A stretch of 64,000 bases of DNA from Pelagicoccus enzymogenes (GCF_014803405.1 NZ_JACYFG010000009.1:124001-188000), one strand, 5' to 3'. Positions 30,101-38,956 are shown, counted from the first letter of the stretch. Numbers and translations are program-made. Notes: generated from the sequence alone by a model not told the origin.

Positions 30101-32098
30101 ATGCGAGCCCCACGTCTAAGCCTTGCCTGCCTTACTTCCTTGAAACCATCGCACCCAGAGTCACCGCCCTTGCGTATTGTCATCGTTGGCAACGGGATGG
30201 TTTCCCATCGCTTTTGCGACGAGCTTTCCAAAGCAAAATTCGACCAGAAACTGAAAGTCGACATTTTCGGCGAGGAACCCCACCCCGCCTACGATCGCGT
30301 CCACCTCACCGACTACTTCAAGAACCCCTCCCCCGAAACCCTCAGCCTCGGAAACTCAGACTGGTATTCCCGGAAAGGATACAAGCTTCACTGCGGTTTG
30401 CGCATCGAAAAAATCGATCGCGAGCAAAAGACCGTCATCGATGCTGCCGGCCAAAGCCACCCTTACGACAAACTCGTACTTGCCACCGGATCCTACCCCT
30501 TCGTTCCCCCCATCGAGGGAAGCGATGCTCCGGGGGTCTTCGTCTACCGCACCATCGCCGACGCCGACGCCATCATTCGCCATTGCGAGGGCAAATCCTC
30601 CGCCATCGTTTTAGGTGGAGGACTTCTGGGTCTCGAAGCGGCAAACGCGCTTAAAGAGCTAGGATTAAGCGCCACCGTGGTGGAGTTTGCCAATGGTCTC
30701 ATGCCGCGCCAACTCAACCAAGACGCGTCACTCGTACTTGAACAGCAAATACGCCAACTCGGTGTCACTCCCCTCGTGGGCAAAGGAGCTCAGAAGATAG
30801 AACGATCGAACGACGGCCTTTTGGTCAGCTTCAACGACGATACCAAGTTGCTCACGGATATTCTGGTCGTTGCCGCTGGAGTGCGGCCGGCCGACCAGCT
30901 CGCTCGGGACGCCGATTTGAATCTTGGAGCCCGCGGCGGCATCATCGTCAACGACCAGCTGCAAACCTCCGATCCTTCCATCTACGCGATCGGCGAATGC
31001 GCCCTGCACCGCGGGCAAATATACGGCTTCGTGGCACCCGGATATCAAATGGCAGAAGTTCTGGCCGACCAACTTTGCGACGGAAGCAAAACCTACCAAG
31101 GCTCCGACCTCTCCTGTCGCCTCAAACTCCTAGGGATAGAAGTAAGCACCTTCGGCGACTATCTCGGAGAGGGACGCACCCTCGTGCACCGCAGCCCGAC
31201 AAGCTATCGCATGATCGTGCTCAAGCGCGACTGCTTCGCCGGCGGAACCGTCGTCGGAAAATGGGACCAGACTCACCAGCTCCAGCTAGCAATCAAGGAA
31301 GAGCGTTTCATGACGCCCTCCGAGCAAGCCGCTTTCGAAAAAGACGGCCAAATTCCAGAGGGAGACGCATTGGCTGACTGGCCAAACAATGCCATCATCT
31401 GCAATTGCACGCAAACGACCAAAGGGAGCCTTTCCATCTGTATCTCATCCGGCTGCAAGACGGTGTCATCGCTCGGCAAAGCGACCGGAGCAGGATCGGT
31501 TTGCGGCTCCTGCCGTCCGTTGCTTGCCCAACTTTGCGGCGAATCAGGCCAAGAGGCCGCCTATCGCCCCAAAGGTCGTAAGAGCCTGTCGACAACTGCA
31601 ACCGTCGCGCTGCTGGCCTGCCTAGGATTCCTCCTCCTCGCCGCCTTTCCGGAACCGCAGAGCGTGCAGACGCTATACTTCAAGATCTCAAAGCTCTGGC
31701 ACGAGTCCCTCTACAAGCAAGTTTCGGGTTACAGCATGGCAGGCTTGTCTTTGCTGGCATTGCTACTCTCCGCTCGCAAACGGGTTCGCTTCCTGCGTCA
31801 GGGCAACTACGGCTGGTGGCGAGCCGCCCATGCCATCCTCGGAACCCTCTGCCTCGCCACTCTCGTAGCCCATACCGGCCTTGACTTCGGCAAAAACCTG
31901 AACCTCTGGCTCATGAGCTGTTTCGTCGGCTTGAACCTAGTAGGCGCGCTCGCAGGCCTGAGCATCGCGATGGAAGACAGATTCAGCGGCCCTTGGTCCC
32001 GCCGTATCCGTTCCCTGGTTACCAAAGCCCACATCCTCTTCTTTTGGCCCTATCCCGTCCTGCTAGGTTTCCACATCTACAAAGCCTACGCCTACTAG
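30101..32098 (+). CDS. Fusion of NirB-like FAD/NAD reductase, BFD [2Fe-2S] domain and di-haem b membrane domain
   Basis: This 665-residue protein has three parts. Residues about 25-410 are a pyridine-nucleotide-disulfide type FAD/NAD reductase like the NirB N-terminal half (IVIVGNGMVSHRF, ATGSYPFVPPIEG, LGGGLLGLEAAN, YAIGECALH). Residues about 430-480 are a BFD-like [2Fe-2S] domain with Cys434, Cys436, Cys468 and Cys471. The rest has about five membrane helices, with HX13H in AHAILGTLCLATLVAH and again in AHILFFWPYPVLLGFH, the signature of two b haems. The sirohaem nitrite reductase domain of true NirB is absent. ATG at 30101 is preferred over GTG at 30092 because gagaggg lies at a better distance. 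The stop is 1 bp before the multihaem gene. A transmembrane electron path is inferred. Confidence 0.85.
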   Translation: MRAPRLSLACLTSLKPSHPESPPLRIVIVGNGMVSHRFCDELSKAKFDQKLKVDIFGEEPHPAYDRVHLTDYFKNPSPETLSLGNSDWYSRKGYKLHCGLRIEKIDREQKTVIDAAGQSHPYDKLVLATGSYPFVPPIEGSDAPGVFVYRTIADADAIIRHCEGKSSAIVLGGGLLGLEAANALKELGLSATVVEFANGLMPRQLNQDASLVLEQQIRQLGVTPLVGKGAQKIERSNDGLLVSFNDDTKLLTDILVVAAGVRPADQLARDADLNLGARGGIIVNDQLQTSDPSIYAIGECALHRGQIYGFVAPGYQMAEVLADQLCDGSKTYQGSDLSCRLKLLGIEVSTFGDYLGEGRTLVHRSPTSYRMIVLKRDCFAGGTVVGKWDQTHQLQLAIKEERFMTPSEQAAFEKDGQIPEGDALADWPNNAIICNCTQTTKGSLSICISSGCKTVSSLGKATGAGSVCGSCRPLLAQLCGESGQEAAYRPKGRKSLSTTATVALLACLGFLLLAAFPEPQSVQTLYFKISKLWHESLYKQVSGYSMAGLSLLALLLSARKRVRFLRQGNYGWWRAAHAILGTLCLATLVAHTGLDFGKNLNLWLMSCFVGLNLVGALAGLSIAMEDRFSGPWSRRIRSLVTKAHILFFWPYPVLLGFHIYKAYAY

Positions 32099-32099
32099 C

Positions 32100-33440
32100 A
32101 TGAACCGAAAAAAGCTCCAATGGGTCTTGGCCGCGGCGACGCCTCTCTGGTTGACCTTCCACTTTCTCGCTTCGATCAAGGGCGAAAAGCGCAACGCCTT
32201 CATGCCGGGAGACGCTTCCCATGGACACCATCAGATCGAGCTGCAATGCTCCGTCTGCCACACCCCTGACATGGGCGTGAAGCACGACGCTTGCGCCTCA
32301 TGCCACCAGGATGAGTTGGACCGAGTCGCCGACTCCCATCCCATCACGAAATTTCTCGATCCGCGAAACGCAGACCGCGTCGCCATCCTCGACGCCCGCA
32401 AGTGCGTGAGCTGCCACGTCGAGCACCAGCCGGACCAAACCGCCCCCATGGGCGTCACCTTGCCCACCGACTATTGCTACTTCTGCCACCAAGACGTAGC
32501 CGATGAGCGCCCCACCCACGAAGGCCTGCCTTTCGACAGCTGCTCCACCTCCGGCTGCCACAACTTCCACGATAACACCGCCCTCTACGAAGACTTCCTG
32601 GAAAAGCACCTCGACGAGCCAGCCTTCAAGCTCAGCCCTCACGTTCCCCAGCGACAGTACTACGGAAAGTGGAGCAAGGAAAACGAACGCGCCCCGCTCG
32701 GCCTCTCCGAACGCGACGCGCCAAGCTCCGTTTCCTACTCGCAAGACGTCGCCTTCGAATGGTCCAACTCCAGCCACGCCCAAGCGGGCGTCAATTGCCT
32801 CGACTGTCACCAATCCCAGGATACGGGAACTTGGCTCGACAAGCCCGGCATCGCGTCCTGCCAAACTTGCCACGACTACGAAGCCGAAACCTTCCTGCAA
32901 AGCCGCCACGGCATGCGGCTCGCCCAAAACCTCTCGCCCATGACGCCCGCCCAAGCCCGCCTCCCCATGCACGCGGGAGCCGCCCACAAGGAGCTCAGCT
33001 GCGTCTCCTGCCACGACGACCACAGCTTTGAAACGAAGTTCGCGGCCATGGACGCCTGCGTGAGCTGCCACGACGACCAGCACACCCGAGCCTACAAGGA
33101 GTCCAAGCACTTCCAGCTTTGGGTCGCCGAAACGCAGGGCCAAGCCGAGCCCGGCACGGGCGTGAGCTGCGCTACCTGCCACTTGCCCCGAATCGAGCTG
33201 ACCGAATTCGGCGAAACCGTCACCAAGGTCCTGCACAACCAAAACGACGTGCTCCGCCCCAACGAAAAGATGATCCGTCCCGTATGCATCCAATGCCACG
33301 GCGTCGGCTTCTCCATCGACGCCCTCGCCGATCCCCTTTTGCTAAAGAACAACTTCCAGGGCATGCCCAACGAGCACGTGGAAAGCATCGATATGGTCAT
33401 CGAAAAGCTCAGCCGCGTGGCAGCCGAACGAGCAAAGTAG
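32100..33440 (+). CDS. Membrane-anchored multihaem cytochrome c (10 CXXCH + 1 CX4CH)
   Basis: This 446-residue protein has an uncleaved N-terminal helix (LQWVLAAATPLWLTF) that would anchor it with the haems in the periplasm. CXXCH motifs start at Cys50, 65, 102, 126, 233, 254, 301, 320, 357 and 396, and one CX4CH (CSTSGCH) starts at Cys148. Several extra His residues could serve as distal ligands. Overall similarity is to NrfH/cytochrome c3/doubled-CXXCH type proteins; no known catalytic motif such as the NrfA CXXCK is seen, so a conduit rather than an enzyme is likely. It begins 1 bp after the FAD-BFD-haem b fusion, which strongly suggests a shared complex. Confidence 0.9.
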   Translation: MNRKKLQWVLAAATPLWLTFHFLASIKGEKRNAFMPGDASHGHHQIELQCSVCHTPDMGVKHDACASCHQDELDRVADSHPITKFLDPRNADRVAILDARKCVSCHVEHQPDQTAPMGVTLPTDYCYFCHQDVADERPTHEGLPFDSCSTSGCHNFHDNTALYEDFLEKHLDEPAFKLSPHVPQRQYYGKWSKENERAPLGLSERDAPSSVSYSQDVAFEWSNSSHAQAGVNCLDCHQSQDTGTWLDKPGIASCQTCHDYEAETFLQSRHGMRLAQNLSPMTPAQARLPMHAGAAHKELSCVSCHDDHSFETKFAAMDACVSCHDDQHTRAYKESKHFQLWVAETQGQAEPGTGVSCATCHLPRIELTEFGETVTKVLHNQNDVLRPNEKMIRPVCIQCHGVGFSIDALADPLLLKNNFQGMPNEHVESIDMVIEKLSRVAAERAK

Positions 33441-33571
33441 CCAATGGATTTCCAAACGCCTAAGAGACTGCCCGTAAGGTTTCGCGCTCGCGACGCGAAG
33501 CCATACTTATTTGCCCAACTTTATTCTGAAACGGCTTTCGTTCGCGCCGATTTTCGCTATGCTGCAAGCCG

Positions 33572-34063
33572 ATGATTCTTGGGCAGCTCATCCAGACGGG
33601 GCGTCGCTTTTGCGAGTGCCGCTCGAGCGATTTCATTCCGAAATCCGAGGATACCGTCGTGGTCATCGCATACAGCATCGACGACAAGTTTCTCGCTCAC
33701 TCCTTCGACACGGACCTCCTCGACCTCAAGGGCGCGATCCGCACCTGGCTCCTGCAAATCAAGGCGGTCGGCTACCTGCTCATCCGACGCAAGCCCCATG
33801 GGCTGCAGCGTGAGTTTCCCAGCCCTCTCGGTCGCCGCCCCATGGACCAGGTCACGCTGACCGCCGCTACCAAGGAGGAGTTCACCGTCGTCTCCTACTT
33901 CCTGGAGGAAATCAGCGGACTCGATTCCTATCGCCTCGTTCCCGCCCAAGCCCGCGGAGCGAAATCCGACTCCACTCGCCAAAACCTTTTCCGAATCCAA
34001 GAGGAAAAACCCGAAGCGGCGCCGCGCACCCTTTGCTTCGAGTTCGACGGAATGGCTAACTGA
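33572..34063 (+). CDS. Hypothetical protein, 163 residues
   Basis: I do not recognise this protein. It is soluble, with mixed strands and helices: TVVVIAYSIDDKFLAHSF and AIRTWLLQIKAVGYLLIRRKP are the most structured stretches. Two Cys near the N-terminus (RRFCECRSS) could bind metal but have no partner pair. Codon use matches its neighbours and the frame is uninterrupted, which supports a real gene. It stands alone between the multihaem cytochrome gene and the glyoxalase-like gene, with about 130 and 86 bp gaps. Confidence 0.6.
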   Translation: MILGQLIQTGRRFCECRSSDFIPKSEDTVVVIAYSIDDKFLAHSFDTDLLDLKGAIRTWLLQIKAVGYLLIRRKPHGLQREFPSPLGRRPMDQVTLTAATKEEFTVVSYFLEEISGLDSYRLVPAQARGAKSDSTRQNLFRIQEEKPEAAPRTLCFEFDGMAN

Positions 34064-34149
34064 CACGGCAGTCAAAGCTGGCCAAAAACCGTAGCTTTGG
34101 GAGATAGAGGCTTGGCCTCCGCCTTACCCATCTCAATAACTGCAAGACT

Positions 34150-34527
34150 ATGATCAAATTCCTCCATACCCGCGTACGCGTAGCCGACCTGCAAAAGTCC
34201 ATCGACTTCTACTGCAAGCACTGTGGCTTCCAAGTATTCAAAGGCCCAAACACCAGCCCCCAGGGCAACCAGATCGTACACCTTGAACTCCCCGGCAACG
34301 ACCACATGCTGGAGCTGACTTACTCGCCCGACTTCAAGGTAGAGTTCCCCGAAGACCTCATGCACACCTGCATCGGCGTGGACGACATCAAGGCCTTCTG
34401 TCAGAAGCTCGAGGACGACGGCGTGGAAGTCTGGCCCGGCAACTGGAAGGAAAAGGAGAACTTCTCCATGGCCTTTATCACCGACCCGGACGGCTACGAA
34501 GTCGAGATCCTGCCCAACAAAAGGTAG
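34150..34527 (+). CDS. Glyoxalase/VOC family protein (lactoylglutathione lyase-like)
   Basis: This 125-residue vicinal-oxygen-chelate protein has two beta-alpha-beta-beta-beta modules. The likely metal ligands are His6 (FLHTRVRVADL), Glu54 (IVHLELPG), His75 (LMHTCIGVDD) and a Glu near the C-terminus (YEVEILPN). Length and motifs resemble glyoxalase I (GloA), which converts the methylglyoxal-glutathione hemithioacetal to lactoylglutathione. Assignment to that reaction rather than another VOC activity is only moderate. It is monocistronic, upstream of the convergent mtaB gene. Confidence 0.82.
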   Translation: MIKFLHTRVRVADLQKSIDFYCKHCGFQVFKGPNTSPQGNQIVHLELPGNDHMLELTYSPDFKVEFPEDLMHTCIGVDDIKAFCQKLEDDGVEVWPGNWKEKENFSMAFITDPDGYEVEILPNKR

Positions 34528-34622
34528 GGCGGCATCGCCGAGGCCGCCGCAACATCCAGATCCCGTCGCGCTGCGCTTTGGCCAGCGTCCACGCTGCAGG
34601 ATCAAAGCTCCGCGCTACGAGC

Positions 34623-35957
34623 TCAGTCCAGCATTTCCAGCAACTCGCCCTCGACGTAGTCGGCGGCGAGTTTTTTCAGCTTCACCCGCCCGCATCGATT
34701 GGCGAGATCAAGGCCCTTCTCCGCTGACAACTCTCCCACCCGCGGCACCACCACGCGGATATAGTTGTCCGTATAGGAAGGCCAGCTTTCCGGCTTCGGA
34801 TTTTCGAACAGCACGCGCATCTCTTGGCCGAGATAGCTTTCATACATGTCGTATCGCTTTTTTGAAGACAAGCGGCGCAGGTAAGCGCTACGCCTCGCTC
34901 GCTCCGGGATCTCGATCTGGTCAGCTCGTCGAGCGGCAACCGTGCCCTTGCGCTCCGAATAGCTGAACACGTGGCAGAAATCGAAGGGATTGTCTAGGAA
35001 CACGCTGCAGGTTTCCAGGAACTCTTCCTCTGTCTCCCCGGGAAATCCCACCATGATGTCCGAACCGATGTAAACGTTCGGCACGCTGTCGTGAGCAAGG
35101 TGCAAGAAGTCCAAGTATTCAGATGTCGTATACTTGCGGCGCATCTCCTTGAGCACTTTGTCGCATCCGCTCTGCAGCGGGATGTGGAAAAACGGCAGCA
35201 AGGCATGCTGCGGATCGTTCATCAATGCGAACAGCTCCGTCGGGATGGTCGTCGGCTCGATACTGCTGATGCGAATCCGGTCGATGCCAGGGATCGCGTT
35301 CAAACCTTCCAACACTTTCAGCAAGTCACCGTCTTTCGTGTCGTAAGTGCCGATGTTCACGCCGGTGATCACAACCTCACGAATCCCCTGCGACGCCTTT
35401 AGCCGCGCCTCTTCGAGCAAGTTTTCCATGTTCCGGGCCCGAGCCGCTCCACGAGCGAAAGGAATGATGCAAAAGCTGCACACGAAGCTACAGCCGTCCT
35501 GGATCTTCAGGTTCGCCCGCTGGTTGAACGGAATGTCACCGAAATTGTGGATCGAGAAGTCCTCCTGGGAGATCTTCTCGCGCACGATGACCGGCTTCTC
35601 GTTCTTTTCCTGGCCGATGTAGTCGATCACGCTCATCTTTTCCTGATTCCCGATGATCAGGTCCACTCCGCCAATTTCCGCGATTTCCTTGGCTCCCATC
35701 TGGGAATAGCAGCCGACCACCGCAGTGTAGGCTTCAGGATTCTTGCGCACGAATTGGCGTATGGTCTGCCGACACTTGGAGTCGGCCAGATTAGTCACCG
35801 TGCAAGTGTTAATGATTCCCAGATCCGCGTCCTCGCCAAACGGCACGATTTCGTAGCCACGCTCCTGCAAGCCTTGCTGAATCAGCAAGGTTTCGGATTG
35901 GTTGAGCCGGCAACCAAGCGTGTGCAACGACGCCCTTTTCTTGTGAGCCTTTTCCAT
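34623..35957 (-). CDS. mtaB: tRNA t6A37 methylthiotransferase MtaB
   Basis: MtaB is a radical SAM enzyme that adds a methylthio group to t6A37 in tRNAs reading ANN codons, giving ms2t6A. The N-terminal MTTase domain has its cluster Cys residues in TLGCRLNQSE, INTCTVTNLAD and VVGCYSQMG. The radical SAM motif is CSFVCSFC, with the GVNIGTYD and VGFPGETEEEF segments after it. A C-terminal TRAM-like domain ends the protein. The ATG at 35957 (444 residues) places the family start MEKAHKKRASLHT correctly; an upstream in-frame codon at 36002 would add 15 atypical residues. The tsaE gene 2 kb away serves the preceding t6A step. Confidence 0.95.
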   Translation of the reverse strand: MEKAHKKRASLHTLGCRLNQSETLLIQQGLQERGYEIVPFGEDADLGIINTCTVTNLADSKCRQTIRQFVRKNPEAYTAVVGCYSQMGAKEIAEIGGVDLIIGNQEKMSVIDYIGQEKNEKPVIVREKISQEDFSIHNFGDIPFNQRANLKIQDGCSFVCSFCIIPFARGAARARNMENLLEEARLKASQGIREVVITGVNIGTYDTKDGDLLKVLEGLNAIPGIDRIRISSIEPTTIPTELFALMNDPQHALLPFFHIPLQSGCDKVLKEMRRKYTTSEYLDFLHLAHDSVPNVYIGSDIMVGFPGETEEEFLETCSVFLDNPFDFCHVFSYSERKGTVAARRADQIEIPERARRSAYLRRLSSKKRYDMYESYLGQEMRVLFENPKPESWPSYTDNYIRVVVPRVGELSAEKGLDLANRCGRVKLKKLAADYVEGELLEMLD

Positions 35958-36078
35958 GCGAAGACCGGCTACCAAAAAGCATCCCGCCCAGATGTCATGC
36001 AAAAACCTTCTCCAAGCGGATTTCGCGCTTTTCGACTCGCTCCCTGCCTCGAAGACGCTTCCTTCTTTTCAATCCAAA

Positions 36079-36864
36079 ATGACTTTAGGAAACACAACGG
36101 AGCCCATCCCCCTCATCGCACGCAACTCCCTCCCCAAGTGGGAGATACGGGGCAGCGACTTTTGGGTGTTCATCGCTCTTCTCTTCTCTGCTATGGGGTT
36201 CTGCTCCTACCTCGGCGCCAAGATTGCCCAATGGCTCGTTGCTCCCGAACCTGAGTCAGAGCCACCGCTCATGGTCGCTCTCGCCGCCAACCTTGGCATG
36301 CAAGCGGGCATGTTGGTGGCGTTTCTCTGCTTCAAGAAGTTCGTTCAAGAGCAAGACCACGCGCATCGTCCTTCCGAGGCCCAGCCCTTCCACCAAGCCG
36401 CCCTCACCGGACTCAAGTGGCTGCTCATCGCCTATCCAGTCATGTTCGGAGTAAACCTCTTCTCCAGCATCTTTCTGGACTCGCTCGGATACGAACGAAC
36501 CTTGCAAGACCCCATCAAGATGGTCTTGGAAGGCGGCACGGCCCTCGAAGTGGCTATCATGTATTCCGTCATCGTCCTGGTCGCGCCCGTTTGCGAGGAG
36601 GTCGCTTTCCGTGGCGGCATCTTTCGCTACCTGCACTATCGCATGCCGCTCTACGCATCGATCGGACTGTCCGCCTTCTTCTTCGCGATACTGCATGCGA
36701 ATCTCTACTCTTTCGCGCCCCTCATGACCATCGGCGTTATGTTGGCCTTCGCCTACCGCGAATCCGGCAGCCTCGTGTCCAACATCGTCTTCCACTCCGC
36801 TTTCAACTCGATCAACCTTGGGCTGATCCTCCTCTCCCCGGAATCCCTTGAATCCCTACACTGA
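36079..36864 (+). CDS. CPBP family intramembrane metalloprotease
   Basis: This membrane protein of about 261 residues has roughly six to seven helices. The CPBP/Abi (CAAX protease-like) motifs are present: EEVAFRGGIFRYL (EExxxR), FAILHANLYS (His) and the FHSAFNSI motif (HxxxN). The ATG at 36079 is chosen because the in-frame extension upstream, to 35956, is not hydrophobic and would overlap the mtaB start. Family members cleave within membranes, and some act in prenyl-protein processing or bacteriocin immunity; the substrate here is unknown. It overlaps thiL by 17 bp, so thiL translation is probably coupled to it. Confidence 0.88.
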   Translation: MTLGNTTEPIPLIARNSLPKWEIRGSDFWVFIALLFSAMGFCSYLGAKIAQWLVAPEPESEPPLMVALAANLGMQAGMLVAFLCFKKFVQEQDHAHRPSEAQPFHQAALTGLKWLLIAYPVMFGVNLFSSIFLDSLGYERTLQDPIKMVLEGGTALEVAIMYSVIVLVAPVCEEVAFRGGIFRYLHYRMPLYASIGLSAFFFAILHANLYSFAPLMTIGVMLAFAYRESGSLVSNIVFHSAFNSINLGLILLSPESLESLH

Positions 36865-37828
36865 AGACCAGAGCCAATCCATCGGGAGCCTAGGCGAGAG
36901 CAAGCTGATCGAGCAACTGAAGGATTGGCTGGGCGATGCAGCGCCCGCAGCCCCCTTCGGCATGGGAGACGATTGCGCCGTCCTGCCCTTCCCTTCCCCC
37001 GGTGCCCAACAGCTCGTCACCGCCGACCCTATCATCTACGGCAAGCACTTCGACGCGCAAGTTTCCCCAGCTCAGGCCGCGGCCAAGCTGATGCGAAGGA
37101 ACCTCAGCGACATTGCTGCCATGGGCGGACGTCCCACCCACGCGATCATCTGCTTAGCCCTCGATCCGAAGGTATCCATTTCTTGGATCGAACCATTCTA
37201 CAAAGCCCTGGCCGAGGAAGCAAAACGCTTCCAGTGCGTCATCGTCGGTGGCGACGTCTCCAGCGCCGACCACTTTCTCGGCGCCTTCCTCACTCTCTAC
37301 GGAGAAACCTCCGCCCCGCACCCCCCTCTGCTACGCCACTCCGCTCAAGTGGGCAGCCCCATTTTCGTGACCGGATCTCTCGGAGGCACCCGATTGAAAA
37401 AGCACCATAGCTTCATTCCCCGCATCTCGGAAGGACAGTGGCTTGCTCGTTCAGAACATTGCTTGAGCTGCAGCGACCTTAGCGACGGGCTCGGCAAGGA
37501 TTTCGCCAATGTGCTGCCCCCAGCCTTGGGATGCGAAATCGACTGTTCCCAGCTTCCCATTGCAGACGACGCCATCGAAACCGCAAAGTCCTCCGGAAAA
37601 GATGCCCTGTATCATGTTTTCAACGACGGAGAAGATTTCGAACTCATCTTCGCCCTCAAACCCGGCACCGCAGTCGACTCTTTCCTGACTCAATGGAGAA
37701 AAGAACTGCAAACGCCTGTCACAAAAATTGGATACGCAACGAGCCGCACAGTCAGCAAGGCACCGAGACTCAGCTTTAAAAACGCGCCCCAGTCACTTTC
37801 CGCTAACGGCTATGAACATCTTAGATAG
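36848..37828 (+). CDS. thiL: Thiamine-monophosphate kinase ThiL
   Basis: ThiL phosphorylates thiamine monophosphate to the active cofactor thiamine diphosphate. The 326-residue length is normal. Characteristic segments are GMGDDCAVL (metal and ATP site), LMRRNLSDIAAMGG, VGGDVSSAD, CSDLSDGLGKD and NDGEDFELIFAL. The start is a TTG at 36848 that overlaps the CPBP gene, and the 3' end overlaps tsaE by 17 bp, so the three genes form a tightly coupled operon. No TPP riboswitch was seen ahead of it. Confidence 0.94.
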   Translation: MNPYTEDQSQSIGSLGESKLIEQLKDWLGDAAPAAPFGMGDDCAVLPFPSPGAQQLVTADPIIYGKHFDAQVSPAQAAAKLMRRNLSDIAAMGGRPTHAIICLALDPKVSISWIEPFYKALAEEAKRFQCVIVGGDVSSADHFLGAFLTLYGETSAPHPPLLRHSAQVGSPIFVTGSLGGTRLKKHHSFIPRISEGQWLARSEHCLSCSDLSDGLGKDFANVLPPALGCEIDCSQLPIADDAIETAKSSGKDALYHVFNDGEDFELIFALKPGTAVDSFLTQWRKELQTPVTKIGYATSRTVSKAPRLSFKNAPQSLSANGYEHLR

Positions 37829-38243
37829 ACTCAAGTCAGGCATCACCACCTCCAGCGTGGAGGCGACCTACCAAGTCGCGTGCGAACTCGCAGCCCAGTT
37901 GCCCGACGAGGCGGTGCTCACCCTTGAGGGCGACTTGGGAGCCGGCAAAACCACCTTTGTCAAAGGCCTAGCCCAAGCTTGGGATATCCAGGAAGCGGTT
38001 ACCAGCCCCACTTTCAATATCTACAACCTCTACCAAGGAACGCGGCAGCTCGCCCACATGGACGCCTATCGGCTCGAGAAGTCGCCCGAGATCTGGGACG
38101 AGCTCATGCTTGAAGAGCTCATCTTTCCGCCCTTTTGCCTCGCCATCGAATGGCCCAGCAAATTGCCCTTCATCCCCTGGCCCATCACCCACCGCCTCCA
38201 ACTCACCGCCCAAGGAGAAATGCGGACCATATCCCTCGCCTGA
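37812..38243 (+). CDS. tsaE: tRNA threonylcarbamoyladenosine biosynthesis ATPase TsaE
   Basis: TsaE is the small ATPase that works with TsaB and TsaD to make t6A37 in tRNA. It has 143 residues from the ATG at 37812, chosen because the in-frame region before it lies inside thiL and is not family-like. The P-loop is GDLGAGKTTFVKGLA; VTSPTFNIYN, HMDAYRL and IEWPSKLP are the other family motifs. It overlaps thiL by 17 bp. Its product is the substrate of MtaB encoded nearby. Confidence 0.95.
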   Translation: MNILDRLKSGITTSSVEATYQVACELAAQLPDEAVLTLEGDLGAGKTTFVKGLAQAWDIQEAVTSPTFNIYNLYQGTRQLAHMDAYRLEKSPEIWDELMLEELIFPPFCLAIEWPSKLPFIPWPITHRLQLTAQGEMRTISLA

Positions 38244-38280
38244 GGACGGACGCAACGCAGCTCGCTAACCACCTTTCCTG

Positions 38281-38874
38281 ATGAACAAATGGGACCAACG
38301 CTACTCCTCCGAAGCCTTTGCCTACGGAACTGAGCCCAACGACTTCCTCGCAGAGCAAGCCCGTCACATCCCTAGCGGTCCCTGCCTTTGTCTGGCCGAC
38401 GGGGAAGGCCGCAACGGAGTCTACCTCGCCAGCCTTGGCCATCCAGTCACTTCCGTCGACTCCTCCCGGGTCGGACTTGAAAAAGCTCAGAGGCTCGCCA
38501 CCCAGAAAGGCGTGCAAATCCAAACGATTCACTCCGACCTCGCCGACTTCGCCTTCGAACCCGAAAGCTATCAGGGAATCGTATCCATCTTTTGCCACCT
38601 TCCCTCCGAATTGCGCAAATCTGTCTACCGAAAATCAGTAGCGGCCCTACGCCCTGGAGGCGCATTCATCCTGGAAGCTTACACGCCGAACCAACTCGGA
38701 AAAGGCACTGGGGGGCCTCCCGTTGCAGACCTCCTGCTAAGCCTTGATGACCTGCGCCAAGACTTGGATGGGCTTAACTTTGTCCTCGCTCGCGAAACCG
38801 AACGAGACATCCGAGAAGGACAGCTGCACACCGGAATCGGATCCATAGTCCAAGTGGTAGCGATTAAGGAGTAG
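38281..38874 (+). CDS. Class I SAM-dependent methyltransferase
   Basis: This 197-residue protein starts with WDQRYSSEAFAYGTEPNDFL, the lead-in of the TehB-like/thiopurine-type small methyltransferases. Motif I is CLADGEGRNGVYLAS, with an Ala-Asp-Gly variant of the glycine loop. An acidic motif II (VTSVDSS) and the LRPGGAFILEAY strand follow. The substrate is unknown. It follows tsaE by 37 bp and probably closes the thiL-tsaE operon. A shared hairpin lies between it and galM. Confidence 0.88.
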   Translation: MNKWDQRYSSEAFAYGTEPNDFLAEQARHIPSGPCLCLADGEGRNGVYLASLGHPVTSVDSSRVGLEKAQRLATQKGVQIQTIHSDLADFAFEPESYQGIVSIFCHLPSELRKSVYRKSVAALRPGGAFILEAYTPNQLGKGTGGPPVADLLLSLDDLRQDLDGLNFVLARETERDIREGQLHTGIGSIVQVVAIKE

Positions 38875-38902
38875 GAAAAATCAAACCTGCGTTTGCTCAC
38901 AA

Positions 38903-38938
38903 AAATGGCGGCGCCCCACAAAGGGAACGCCGCCATTT
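38903..38938. terminator. Bidirectional hairpin between convergent genes
   Basis: aaatggcggcg pairs perfectly with cgccgccattt around a 14-base loop. The A/T bases at both ends give short T runs in either direction. It serves the methyltransferase and galM genes. Confidence 0.75.
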
Positions 38939-38956
38939 GCGAAACGCGCGCGTGCC

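Noticed and set aside
30101-32098. True assimilatory nitrite reductase NirB
   Set aside because: The sirohaem/[4Fe-4S] nitrite reductase domain is missing and is replaced by membrane helices with HX13H pairs.
36600-36848. TPP riboswitch ahead of thiL
   Set aside because: The upstream region is coding sequence of the CPBP gene and no THI-box pattern was seen.
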